Of a stretch of 12,731 nt of DNA, positions 1 to 6,168 are shown in pieces. The stretch's first letter is position 1; the number at the start of each line of letters is the position of its first letter. Source of the stretch: Clostridia bacterium (GTDB lineage: Bacteria > Bacillota_A > Clostridia > Oscillospirales > CAG-272); assembly GCA_017414605.1 (NCBI GenBank), contig JAFQLG010000052.1, positions 1 through 12,731 of the forward strand, written 5' to 3'. The translations under genes were made by a program, and so were the position numbers. A model generated the notes under the pieces. The model was not told where the DNA came from, did no database searches, and worked only from the letters and a program-made list of their open reading frames with translations.

Positions 1-8
1 CCTAAAAT

Positions 9-76
9 ACGGGGGGGGCAAGCACCCGACCTACGTTTCAAAAAAAACGGGGGGAGCAAGCCCCCGCCCTACGTTT
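9..76. repeat. Two diverged direct copies of a 30-nt G-run/C-run repeat
   Basis: Copy 1 (9-38) and copy 2 (47-76) align over 30 nt without gaps and differ at only three positions. Each has the form ACGGGGGG..., a CAAGC core, a C-rich arm, then CTACGTTT. Copy 2 can fold as GGGGG(AGC AAG)CCCCC; copy 1 has a poorer C arm. An A-rich 8-nt spacer separates them. They lie beyond the 3' end of the DUF6291 gene and outside any credible ORF. The form suggests a dispersed intergenic palindromic (REP-like) repeat, but only two copies are visible here, so genome-wide dispersal is inferred. Confidence 0.7.
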
Positions 77-109
77 TATCTCTCTTAAAATGTGGCGCAC
101 GAGGCTGTG

Positions 110-156
110 GAAAACTCGGCTTTTCGCGCGCGCGATTGCGTGCGCTCCGCGCACGC
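110..156. repeat. Cluster of GC-rich inverted repeats downstream of the DUF6291 gene
   Basis: Three small palindromes lie side by side. GAAAA/TTTTC (110-114/121-125) has a 6-nt loop. An alternating CG tract reads TCGCGCGCGCGA (124-135). A perfect 8-bp stem GCGTGCGC/GCGCACGC (138-145/149-156) has a 3-nt TCC loop. No T-tract follows the strong stem on the minus strand, so it is not a canonical intrinsic terminator, although it could act as an RNA 3'-end stabiliser. The base composition is unlike the neighbouring coding DNA. A short 10-nt tandem (CTATACTACA, CTATACTACG) lies at 169-188, between the stem and the gene. Confidence 0.55.
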
Positions 157-210
157 CGTTCATTCATTCTATACTACACTATACTACGCTATTCTCTTTT
201 CTTCTATTCT

Positions 211-531
211 TTAGTTATTAACGCCGTTATCAGCAGAGCTCGCTCTCTCCTGCTCGCGACGGCGAAGCAGCTCGTCTATTATCGGATTTACGCCGTAACG
301 CGCCTGCATTCCCTTTTTGCCCGCCCTTGAATTCTCAATTCTGCGCCGCACGTATGGAAATATCATCGCCGCTACGATGCGCGCTTTGCCTTTGAACTCG
401 GGGGGTTCAATGCCCTTCATCTGATAATTGTAAATGGCGTACGTCAACCTTTTGAAGTCGGTTCCCGGCAGGCTCTCCATAGCCTCCAGCCACTCGGGAA
501 AAAGCAATATTCCCTTGTCTATCTGTCCCAT
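211..531 (-). CDS. DUF6291 domain-containing small protein (106 aa)
   Basis: This small soluble protein matches the pattern I recall for DUF6291: an N-terminal LLFPEWLEAMESLP segment, a TYAIYNYQMKGIEPPEFKGKA middle in which a short helix leads to a 'G.EP' turn, and a basic NSRAGKKGMQARYG stretch ending the domain (about residue 80). The family is often found at the N-terminus of phage- or plasmid-type replication proteins. Here only the domain is present, plus a charged Arg/Glu-rich tail of about 26 residues (INELLRRREQE-like), with no DnaD-like C-terminal part. The ATG at 531 is preceded by AGGAAAGG with suitable spacing. The gene is divergent from sigG and has its own promoter at 629-657. 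Its function is unknown; a DNA- or protein-binding role would be speculation. Confidence 0.8.
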   Translation of the reverse strand: MGQIDKGILLFPEWLEAMESLPGTDFKRLTYAIYNYQMKGIEPPEFKGKARIVAAMIFPYVRRRIENSRAGKKGMQARYGVNPIIDELLRRREQERASSADNGVNN

Positions 532-628
532 TTTTCTTTCCTTTCCTATTCATTTTCAAGCCAAACGTCGCGCGCCATATTGCACGGGTCTGTTGCGCTT
601 TTTATGCGATTTTGGCTCTTGTGATTGC

Positions 629-657
629 ATTATAGCACATATGTTCTGCTTTGTAGA
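629..657 (-). promoter_or_regulatory. Vegetative (sigma-A type) promoter for the DUF6291 gene
   Basis: Read on the minus strand, there is a perfect TATAAT -10 (629-634) preceded by TGC, giving an extended -10 element. A TCTACA -35 (652-657, four of six matches to TTGACA) lies exactly 17 nt upstream. Transcription would start near 622 and give a leader of about 90 nt before the ATG at 531. I see no operator or riboswitch-like fold in that leader. Confidence 0.7.
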
Positions 658-723
658 GTACAAGAATGAAATTTTTTTAGCTTTTCTACGGCTTTTTTTG
701 AAGAAAATTCCACCGCAGCTTTT

Positions 724-753
724 GAATACGCGCCGCGCCAAGCGTCAACAATT
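724..753 (+). promoter_or_regulatory. Putative sigma-F promoter of sigG
   Basis: GAATA (724-728), a 15-nt spacer, then GTCAACAATT (744-753). Against the Bacillus sigma-F consensus (GYWTA, N15, GGNRANANTW) the -35 misses one base and the -10 misses one base, with exact spacing. The predicted start near 760 leaves a short leader of about 25 nt with GGAG (774-777), 8 nt before the ATG. This fits the known dependence of sigG on sigma-F in the forespore. The match is by eye to a degenerate consensus, so confidence is moderate. Confidence 0.55.
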
Positions 754-785
754 TTCGATATCACTGATGAGTTGGAGCTGAAAAA

Positions 786-1562
786 ATGTTTTATAACAAG
801 GTTGAAATATGCGGCGTTAACACGTCAGAGCTTGCCCTGCTCGATGACGACCGCAAAAAAATGCTGCTTGAGCGCATCAAGGCGGGCGACGGAGCCGCGC
901 GCGACGAGCTGATATGCGGTAATCTGCGCCTGGTGCTTTCAATTATCAAGCGGTTTGGCGGAAAAAAGGACAATGCGGACGATCTTTTTCAGGTCGGCTG
1001 TCTGGGTCTTATCAAGGCGATAGACAACTTCAAGACCGAGCTGGACGTTAAATTCTCCACCTATGCCGTTCCCATGATAATCGGCGAGATAAGGCGCTAC
1101 CTGCGCGACAACACGGCGATCAGGATCAGCCGCTCTATCCGCGATCTTGCCTATCGCGCCCTTCAGATCAAGGAGCAGATGCTATGGGAAAAGGGCTGCG
1201 AGCCCCGAACCGACGAGATAGCCCAGCGCCTTGACAGCACGAAGGAGGAGGTCGATCGCGCCATAGAGGCGATAATTGAGCCCGTTTCCATTTACGAGCC
1301 CGTTTATAACGACGGGGGCGAATCGCTTTACGTTATAGACCGCCTGGGTGACACCTCCGCAAAGGACGACGGCTGGCTGGAGAGCATTGCCCTGCGCGGC
1401 GCGATAAGCAAGCTATCGGAGAGAGAGCGCAAGATAATCAATATGCGATATTTCGGCGATATGACGCAGACCGACATTGCCGCGGCGATGGGCATATCTC
1501 AGGCGCAGATCTCGCGCATCGAGAAAAACGCGCTCAAAAAAATGAAAAAATATATGACGTAA
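786..1562 (+). CDS. sigG: RNA polymerase sporulation sigma factor SigG
   Basis: This is the late forespore-specific sigma-70 family factor that directs RNA polymerase to genes for spore DNA protection, germination and maturation. The product is 258 aa, the usual length. The SigG signature NKVEICGVNTS is at residues 4-14. Region 2 spans about 36-108, with DDLFQVGCLGLIKAIDNF and KFSTYAVPMIIGEIRRYLRD. Region 3 contains ISRSIRDLAYRALQ and the SigG-typical EPVYNDGG (171-178). Region 4 has the helix-turn-helix TQTDIAAAMGISQAQISRIE (227-246). The start is set by GGAG 8 nt upstream and by the conserved N-terminus. It is monocistronic, with a sigma-F-like promoter upstream and a strong terminator 7 nt after the stop. 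Residue 44 is Cys where Bacillus SigG has Asn45. SigF is excluded by the N-terminal signature. Confidence 0.97.
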   Translation: MFYNKVEICGVNTSELALLDDDRKKMLLERIKAGDGAARDELICGNLRLVLSIIKRFGGKKDNADDLFQVGCLGLIKAIDNFKTELDVKFSTYAVPMIIGEIRRYLRDNTAIRISRSIRDLAYRALQIKEQMLWEKGCEPRTDEIAQRLDSTKEEVDRAIEAIIEPVSIYEPVYNDGGESLYVIDRLGDTSAKDDGWLESIALRGAISKLSERERKIINMRYFGDMTQTDIAAAMGISQAQISRIEKNALKKMKKYMT

Positions 1563-1569
1563 CAAAAAA

Positions 1570-1596
1570 ACCGTATCGGAAGGAACCCGATACGGT
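1570..1596. terminator. Bidirectional intrinsic terminator between sigG and the dcw operon
   Basis: A perfect 10-bp stem, ACCGTATCGG (1570-1579) and CCGATACGGT (1587-1596), encloses a 7-nt loop. On the plus strand it is followed by CTTTCTTTTTCT; on the minus strand it is followed by a run of T's (complement of A1564-A1569). It sits 7 nt after the sigG stop and 10 nt after the nucleotidyltransferase stop, so it can end both convergent transcripts. Confidence 0.92.
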
Positions 1597-1606
1597 CTTT
1601 CTTTTT

Positions 1607-2761
1607 CTATTTAAGTCCGAGTTGTGTAAGAAGATCGCCCAGCCTGTCGCGGTCACTCTGCGATGCGGCAAAGCTTGCTTCAAGCTGCTGCCTGGTGCCC
1701 GTAATTCCCTTTTTGAAGGGTATCTCGATCCAGCGCACGATCTGGAAAATGGGGGTCAGCCACTTGTGCTTTTTAAGCACGGGATAGCGGAATTTCAGCT
1801 CGCTATAAGGCAAAAATATTCTCGAGCAAAGGTATGCCGCTCTGCCGCCCTTGGCACTCTGCCCCACAACAACTCTCTGCTCCTCGTTTCCGTACACTCC
1901 GCCCGAAAGCACGTAGTTCTCAAGCGATGCCGTAAACTCATCGCCCTCAGCGCCGCCAAACCACACGCTGCACAGCTTCATAACGCCGCGCTCAAAGGCG
2001 ACAAGGCGCTCGCCCGAAAGCTTTGGTACTCCCCTTTTTGACAGAATATATGTATCAAGGAATGGCTTTACGCCGCAGCCGCCGTTCAATATATGCTTTG
2101 CCATGTGCAAAAGATGGAAGGCATAGAAAACCTCTTTAGAGAGGCTATAGCTATGGGCGCTACCGCTCAAAAGGCGCGCCGTTTGCCAGGCGTCCGAGAT
2201 AAGCTTTGCCGCGTCATCACCCAAAATGCCTATGCTCTGCTCGTCCATGAGGCAAAAATGCAGCTCGATATGCACGCCGCCCGCTGAAAACAGCGACACG
2301 TCATGCGGTCCGCGCTCGCGCACTGTGTAGCCCAGCTTATCGCAAAGGACTGCCTCTGCGCGCTCAAGCTGCTGCTCCTTTACAAGAATATCCACGTCAC
2401 TCATGGTTCTGAGAAAGGGCTCGGGGTAATAATTCTTGATCACTGCGCCCTTGAGAAGCGCGAAATCTATGCCGCACTCCTCAAAAGCCGCGCTTACGCG
2501 CTCTATCTCGTATGCTTGCCCCTCGTGTCTGTATGCGGCGAGCATCAAGGATCTGTTGAGCTTGTCCCCCGTATTATCCTTGGGCAAAGCGCCGCTTTTT
2601 TTGAGAGAATAAGCCACGACCTGCGCAAGATCCTGTGCCTCTGCCAGCTCCAAAGCCTCGCCGACAACGCCGCTATCCGACGTAGCGCTACGTACCTCGG
2701 GCATCTGTGATGCGTCAACCGCCGACACCAAAAGTGTCATCATCAAGCTCTTTGCACTCAT
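1607..2761 (-). CDS. Uncharacterised nucleotidyltransferase, PF14907 (NTP_transf_5) type
   Basis: The 384-aa protein belongs to the polymerase-beta-like nucleotidyltransferase superfamily. ALLKG (101-105) leads to YYPEPFLRTMSDVDILV, which holds the metal-binding pair Asp122/Asp124. A third acidic residue is likely Glu166 in IELHF. The C-terminus (PYSELKFRYPVLKKHKWLTPIFQIVRW) matches the tail I recall for PF14907 proteins. Residues 1-90 are helical and unrecognised. No signal peptide or membrane span is evident. The start at 2761 is chosen because AGGAGG (2772-2777) lies 10 nt upstream; the next in-frame ATG upstream (2782) would place this Shine-Dalgarno inside the coding sequence. It is the last gene of the dcw operon, 30 nt after ftsQ, where ftsA/ftsZ often lie. 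The family has no settled substrate, so any role in wall or division is inferred from position only. Confidence 0.82.
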   Translation of the reverse strand: MSAKSLMMTLLVSAVDASQMPEVRSATSDSGVVGEALELAEAQDLAQVVAYSLKKSGALPKDNTGDKLNRSLMLAAYRHEGQAYEIERVSAAFEECGIDFALLKGAVIKNYYPEPFLRTMSDVDILVKEQQLERAEAVLCDKLGYTVRERGPHDVSLFSAGGVHIELHFCLMDEQSIGILGDDAAKLISDAWQTARLLSGSAHSYSLSKEVFYAFHLLHMAKHILNGGCGVKPFLDTYILSKRGVPKLSGERLVAFERGVMKLCSVWFGGAEGDEFTASLENYVLSGGVYGNEEQRVVVGQSAKGGRAAYLCSRIFLPYSELKFRYPVLKKHKWLTPIFQIVRWIEIPFKKGITGTRQQLEASFAASQSDRDRLGDLLTQLGLK

Positions 2762-2771
2762 CAAAGCCTTT

Positions 2772-2777
2772 CCTCCT
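2772..2777 (-). promoter_or_regulatory. Ribosome binding site deciding the nucleotidyltransferase start
   Basis: AGGAGG on the minus strand, 10 nt before the ATG at 2761. It overlaps codons 2-4 of the longer reading frame that starts at 2782, which argues against that longer start. Confidence 0.75.
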
Positions 2778-2791
2778 CTCAAAACTCATTT

Positions 2792-3691
2792 TTAATCGGC
2801 AAAATCCGAAAAATCAAGACTTGGGTCCGGTCTTGCCGTTGCCGCGGAGATGTTGGACACGTCGATCGACACCTTGTCCGCATATTGCATAGATCCCTCC
2901 GCGATCATTTCATAAAACAGACGGAATTTTATATCAAGATCCGATACGTCACCCATTCTGACCTTGTATTTGTCCTGATAGATAAAGGTAACGTCAAATT
3001 TTTCCGAAACGATGACGCCGTTTGCCTCGCTCCTGTATCCCGTATCGATCAGCGCCGCGAGGAATTTTTTAACGTAAGCATATTTGCTCTCACTCTCGAC
3101 CTCATAAATCGTTTCGCCCTCGGTATCCGTTTCCTCAACCGTGTAGTAAAAGACTATGCTCTCGCCCACGCGGGGCTCGCGTATCTCGGGCAATATCACC
3201 TTTACTGCGCCATACGAGGTGTATTTTTTATAGGAAGGGCTCTCGTCCAGCACGCGCAGCTGCTCGTCTATGGCAAAAAACCTGCCGCCGTATTCGCAAT
3301 AATACAGCGCGGGCTTTAGCTCAACGTATATGGTCACCTTGCCAAAGAGTGACTTTGTCACCCTTACGTTATGCGTCATCGGCACGTTTTGCTCAACGTT
3401 GTTCTTGACTGTCCACGAGGCGCGCCAGAAAAGCCCATCTCCCTCGCGTATTCCCGAGGCTCTGATGATGTCGCCCTCGTTAAACATGGTAACGTCACCC
3501 GTAACCTCGATAGCATCTATCCTTATGGCAAAAAAGGCTACGATGAGCATGATAAGTATAACCGCGCCCGCGATGCAAGCGCCCATTGTTCTTTTGCTGT
3601 TTTTCTCGCCAAAGCGCATAAGTAATCTCGCCCTCAGGCCCTCAAGCGCGCGGCGCACCTTGTCCTCTTGCCGCATTCCTTCCTGCATCAT
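2792..3691 (-). CDS. ftsQ: Cell division protein FtsQ/DivIB
   Basis: A bitopic divisome protein that links early and late division proteins and regulates FtsW/FtsI septal synthesis. Layout over 299 aa: a basic cytoplasmic region (1-34), one membrane span at about 35-57 (GACIAGAVILIMLIVAFFAI), an extracellular POTRA domain (58-127: IDAIEVTGDVTMFNEGDII, VTIYVELKPA), then the FtsQ/DivIB beta domain (about 128-275), which opens with FFAIDEQLRVLDE. The tail after 280 is short and probably disordered. It lies 36 nt after murG and 30 nt before the nucleotidyltransferase, in the typical position after murG. GAAGG lies 4 nt before the first ATG and 7 nt before the second (3688), so translation may begin at 3688. 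Length and domain order are normal. Confidence 0.93.
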   Translation of the reverse strand: MMQEGMRQEDKVRRALEGLRARLLMRFGEKNSKRTMGACIAGAVILIMLIVAFFAIRIDAIEVTGDVTMFNEGDIIRASGIREGDGLFWRASWTVKNNVEQNVPMTHNVRVTKSLFGKVTIYVELKPALYYCEYGGRFFAIDEQLRVLDESPSYKKYTSYGAVKVILPEIREPRVGESIVFYYTVEETDTEGETIYEVESESKYAYVKKFLAALIDTGYRSEANGVIVSEKFDVTFIYQDKYKVRMGDVSDLDIKFRLFYEMIAEGSMQYADKVSIDVSNISAATARPDPSLDFSDFAD

Positions 3692-3727
3692 CTCACCTTC
3701 CCTTCCTTTAAGTTTTCCTTTTTGCTT

Positions 3728-4837
3728 TTATTTTTCCAAAAGCGCCTTTATCTCGCGATAAATATTTTCGTTTGCCTCTTTCTCTGCAAAGCTCTTTATA
3801 TTTTGCGCATATCTTTGCCTTGTAGCTCCGTCCGAAAGCAAGCGGCGGACTGCATCGGCAAGTCCATCCTTTGCAAATGTGTCCTCAAGCACCAGCTCGC
3901 AGGCATCGGCATCTGCAATAGCCTTGGCATTTTCGTATTGGTGATTTGCCGCGGCATAGGGGAAAGGCACGAATATCGCGGCTTTACCCATAAGCGCCAC
4001 CTCGGAAACGGTCATAGCTCCCGCGCGGCAGATGAGCAGGTCCGCCTCTGCCATTCTCCTGTTCATATCATAAATGTACTCGACAAGCTCAACGTTTGGC
4101 GCGCTGTCAAGTCCCGAATTTTCATAGCTCTGCTTGCAAAAGCCATAGTCCCTCATTCCCGAGGCATGAGTAAACAGCGTATCGGGGTATTCGCCTGCAA
4201 GCGTTGGCAATATCCTGCACATCTCCTCGTTTATCCTCTTGGCTCCGCCCGAGCCGCCAAAGCACAAAACGCGGCGCGCAAAGCCGCCCTTTTTTAACTC
4301 CGGCGCGGAGGTCTGCTTTTTGTCGCCGCCAAACAAGGTGGGGTTGCCAACGCGAACAACGCGGCGGCTGCCCGAAAGCGCGCTCTCCGCGGCATCAAAA
4401 TTGGTAAGCACAACGTCAACCTTGCGGCACAGCTTTAACACGGCGCGCCCCGGCTTTGCATTGGACTCATGCACCGCCGTTGGTACACCAAGCTTGGCAC
4501 CTGCATAGAGCAAGGGGAAAGAGGCAAAGCCGCCCGTTCCGATTATAACGTCGGGCTTATATTCGCGAATAAGCCTTTTAGCCTGCGCCGAGGACTTGAT
4601 AAGGCAATAAAGCGTTTTCAGATTTCTCGGGTCAAGAGGCCCATAGCTTGCGCAGATGTCAAGCTTGTGCAGCTTATATCCCGCGCGCGGAACAAGGTCG
4701 CATGCCTTGTCGTTTGGTCTTGTGGAAGCCACGAACTCAATTTGCGCATCGGGCTCCTTTGACTTTATGGTATTTGCTATGGCAATGGCGGGATTAACGT
4801 GTCCTCCCGTTCCTCCGCCCGTCATTAAAACTCTCAT
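3728..4837 (-). CDS. murG: UDP-GlcNAc:lipid I N-acetylglucosaminyltransferase MurG
   Basis: A peripheral inner-face GT-B (GT28) enzyme that adds GlcNAc from UDP-GlcNAc to lipid I to make lipid II. It is 369 aa, a normal length. The N-domain carries GGGTGGH (7-13), GTGGFASFP (100-108) and HESNAKPG (123-130), where most homologues have HEQN. The interdomain part has VRVGNP (161-166). The C-domain has GGSGGA (194-199, usually GGSLGA or GGSQGA), RAGAMTVSE (271-279, nucleotide-sugar binding) and PFPYAAANHQYENA (291-304). The ATG at 4837 has GAGGAT just upstream. It lies 32 nt after ftsW and 36 nt before ftsQ. The identification is secure despite the small motif departures. Confidence 0.97.
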   Translation of the reverse strand: MRVLMTGGGTGGHVNPAIAIANTIKSKEPDAQIEFVASTRPNDKACDLVPRAGYKLHKLDICASYGPLDPRNLKTLYCLIKSSAQAKRLIREYKPDVIIGTGGFASFPLLYAGAKLGVPTAVHESNAKPGRAVLKLCRKVDVVLTNFDAAESALSGSRRVVRVGNPTLFGGDKKQTSAPELKKGGFARRVLCFGGSGGAKRINEEMCRILPTLAGEYPDTLFTHASGMRDYGFCKQSYENSGLDSAPNVELVEYIYDMNRRMAEADLLICRAGAMTVSEVALMGKAAIFVPFPYAAANHQYENAKAIADADACELVLEDTFAKDGLADAVRRLLSDGATRQRYAQNIKSFAEKEANENIYREIKALLEK

Positions 4838-4869
4838 GATCTATCCTCTTTTTGTGTCGGTTTCAAAAA

Positions 4870-6129
4870 TTATTTTTTAACTGTAGCGTATCTTGAAATT
4901 GAAAGGATTATTCCCATTTCAAATATCTGCAGCACCAGCGCCGTTCCGCCCGATGAGAAAAATGGCAGCGAAATACCCGTATTGGGCATGGAATTGGTGA
5001 CAACGGCGATATTGAGTATGGTCTGGAGCGCTATCTTGGTTGTAAGCCCGTAAGCCACGAGCGATAAGAACTTATCAGGCGCTCTGGAAGCTATCTTATA
5101 GCCTCTCCAAAGCAAAAGAACAAACAAAACGATAACGATCATTGCGCCTATAAGTCCAAGCTCCTCACAAATGATGGTGAAGATAAAGTCGTTCTGCGGC
5201 TCGGATACGTATCCGTATTTTTGTCGGCTGTTGCCAAGTCCCACGCCGAAAATGCCGCCCGAGCCTATGGCATAAAGTCCCTGCCAGGTCTGCCATGCAG
5301 AGCCCGTGGGGTCGGCTTTCTCAAGGAACAGCCAGGTCATAACGCGCTCCTGCGCGTAATCCGAAAACAGCAGCACAACGGCAACTGCACAAACGCCCGC
5401 TATTCCGATAAGTCCCATCCATTTCATATCGGTTCCGCCGAGTATCATGATGGTAAGGCCCAAAAGGCCTATGATGATAAGTCCCGACAGGTGCTTTTCC
5501 AGCATTACAAGGCCGCAGACAAGGCCTATCGCCAGAACGGGATAAAGCACACCATAGCGGAAATGGCCGCCAAAGCGCTGCGAAAGCTCTATTTTTTTCT
5601 CAAATTTGGACATTATCAGCGCCAGAAACATAACGATAGCCATTTTTGCTATTTCCGAGGGCTGAATGGTTATGGGGCCTATCTGTATCCATCTCTGCGC
5701 TCCGTTTCCGTCACTTCCCACTACCAGAACGGCAAGCAGCAGCACCGCCGAGCCCACGTAAGCGCCCAGCGAGAAGAAACGCCAGAACCAAGGCTTTGCA
5801 AGCGCGATGAACACCGCGGAAAGTCCCATTGCAACGGCTATGAAAATGATATGTCGCTTTACGTAATAAAGGTTGTCGCCAAATTCAAGCTCCGCCGTGT
5901 ATGCGCTGGCGCTGTACACCATAACCGTTCCGAACATACAAAGCGCTATGACGATGATAAGAAAATAAACGTCAATGCCGCCGCGCTTTACAGCCGCGGG
6001 CGCTTTCGACTCATCCTGGCTTTTTCTGTGCAGAGGCTCGAGATAGATGGGGTCGCGGCGCTCAAGCTCGGTTTCATAAACGTTATTCAGTTTTCGCGCA
6101 CCGCGCAGGAAAAATCCGCCCTTTTTCAT
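4870..6129 (-). CDS. ftsW: SEDS peptidoglycan glycosyltransferase FtsW/SpoVE
   Basis: A polytopic membrane protein that polymerises lipid II into glycan and pairs with a class B PBP, here presumably the PASTA PBP at the head of the operon. It is 419 aa, with a cytoplasmic N-terminus of about 50 residues and then roughly ten membrane helices. SEDS motifs: GAQRWI (143-148), QPSEIAK (156-162), a DPTGSAWQ loop (273-280) matching the conserved DPxGxxxQ segment, GLGNSRQKYGYVSEPQNDFIF (about 297-317), and MPNTGISLPFFSSGGTAL (381-398). EKHLSG (211-216) replaces the commoner [EQ]PDxG. The start at 6129 is set by AAAGGAG 8 nt upstream; a longer frame from TTG (6150) would include that site. Sequence alone does not separate a divisional FtsW from a sporulation SpoVE; only one SEDS gene is in the window. 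Confidence 0.94.
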   Translation of the reverse strand: MKKGGFFLRGARKLNNVYETELERRDPIYLEPLHRKSQDESKAPAAVKRGGIDVYFLIIVIALCMFGTVMVYSASAYTAELEFGDNLYYVKRHIIFIAVAMGLSAVFIALAKPWFWRFFSLGAYVGSAVLLLAVLVVGSDGNGAQRWIQIGPITIQPSEIAKMAIVMFLALIMSKFEKKIELSQRFGGHFRYGVLYPVLAIGLVCGLVMLEKHLSGLIIIGLLGLTIMILGGTDMKWMGLIGIAGVCAVAVVLLFSDYAQERVMTWLFLEKADPTGSAWQTWQGLYAIGSGGIFGVGLGNSRQKYGYVSEPQNDFIFTIICEELGLIGAMIVIVLFVLLLWRGYKIASRAPDKFLSLVAYGLTTKIALQTILNIAVVTNSMPNTGISLPFFSSGGTALVLQIFEMGIILSISRYATVKK

Positions 6130-6137
6130 TTCTATCT

Positions 6138-6144
6138 CTCCTTT
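6138..6144 (-). promoter_or_regulatory. Ribosome binding site deciding the ftsW start
   Basis: AAAGGAG on the minus strand, 8 nt before the ATG at 6129. The in-frame TTG at 6150 lies upstream of this site and has no comparable site of its own. Confidence 0.75.
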
Positions 6145-6168
6145 CCGCAAAGATTTTTATTTTTTGAC

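Noticed and set aside
9..76. G-run repeats as a CRISPR array
   Set aside because: There are only two imperfect copies with an 8-nt A-rich spacer and no cas genes. The spacer is too short for CRISPR.
106..114. TGTGGAAAA as a possible DnaA box and origin signal
   Set aside because: It is a single site with one mismatch to TTATCCACA (reverse strand). There is no cluster, no AT-rich unwinding region and no dnaA or dnaN nearby.
1..188. Insertion sequence or attachment site in the left end
   Set aside because: No transposase, no paired terminal inverted repeats and no tRNA or integrase are visible, only short palindromic repeats.
556..741. 61-aa Lys/Arg-rich minus-strand frame
   Set aside because: It would begin upstream of the -35/-10 that serves the DUF6291 gene and covers both promoters. 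Its composition reflects A-rich intergenic DNA.
434..781. 115-aa plus-strand frame leading up to sigG
   Set aside because: It overlaps the DUF6291 gene and the promoter region, has no ribosome binding site and shows Cys/Phe-rich random composition.
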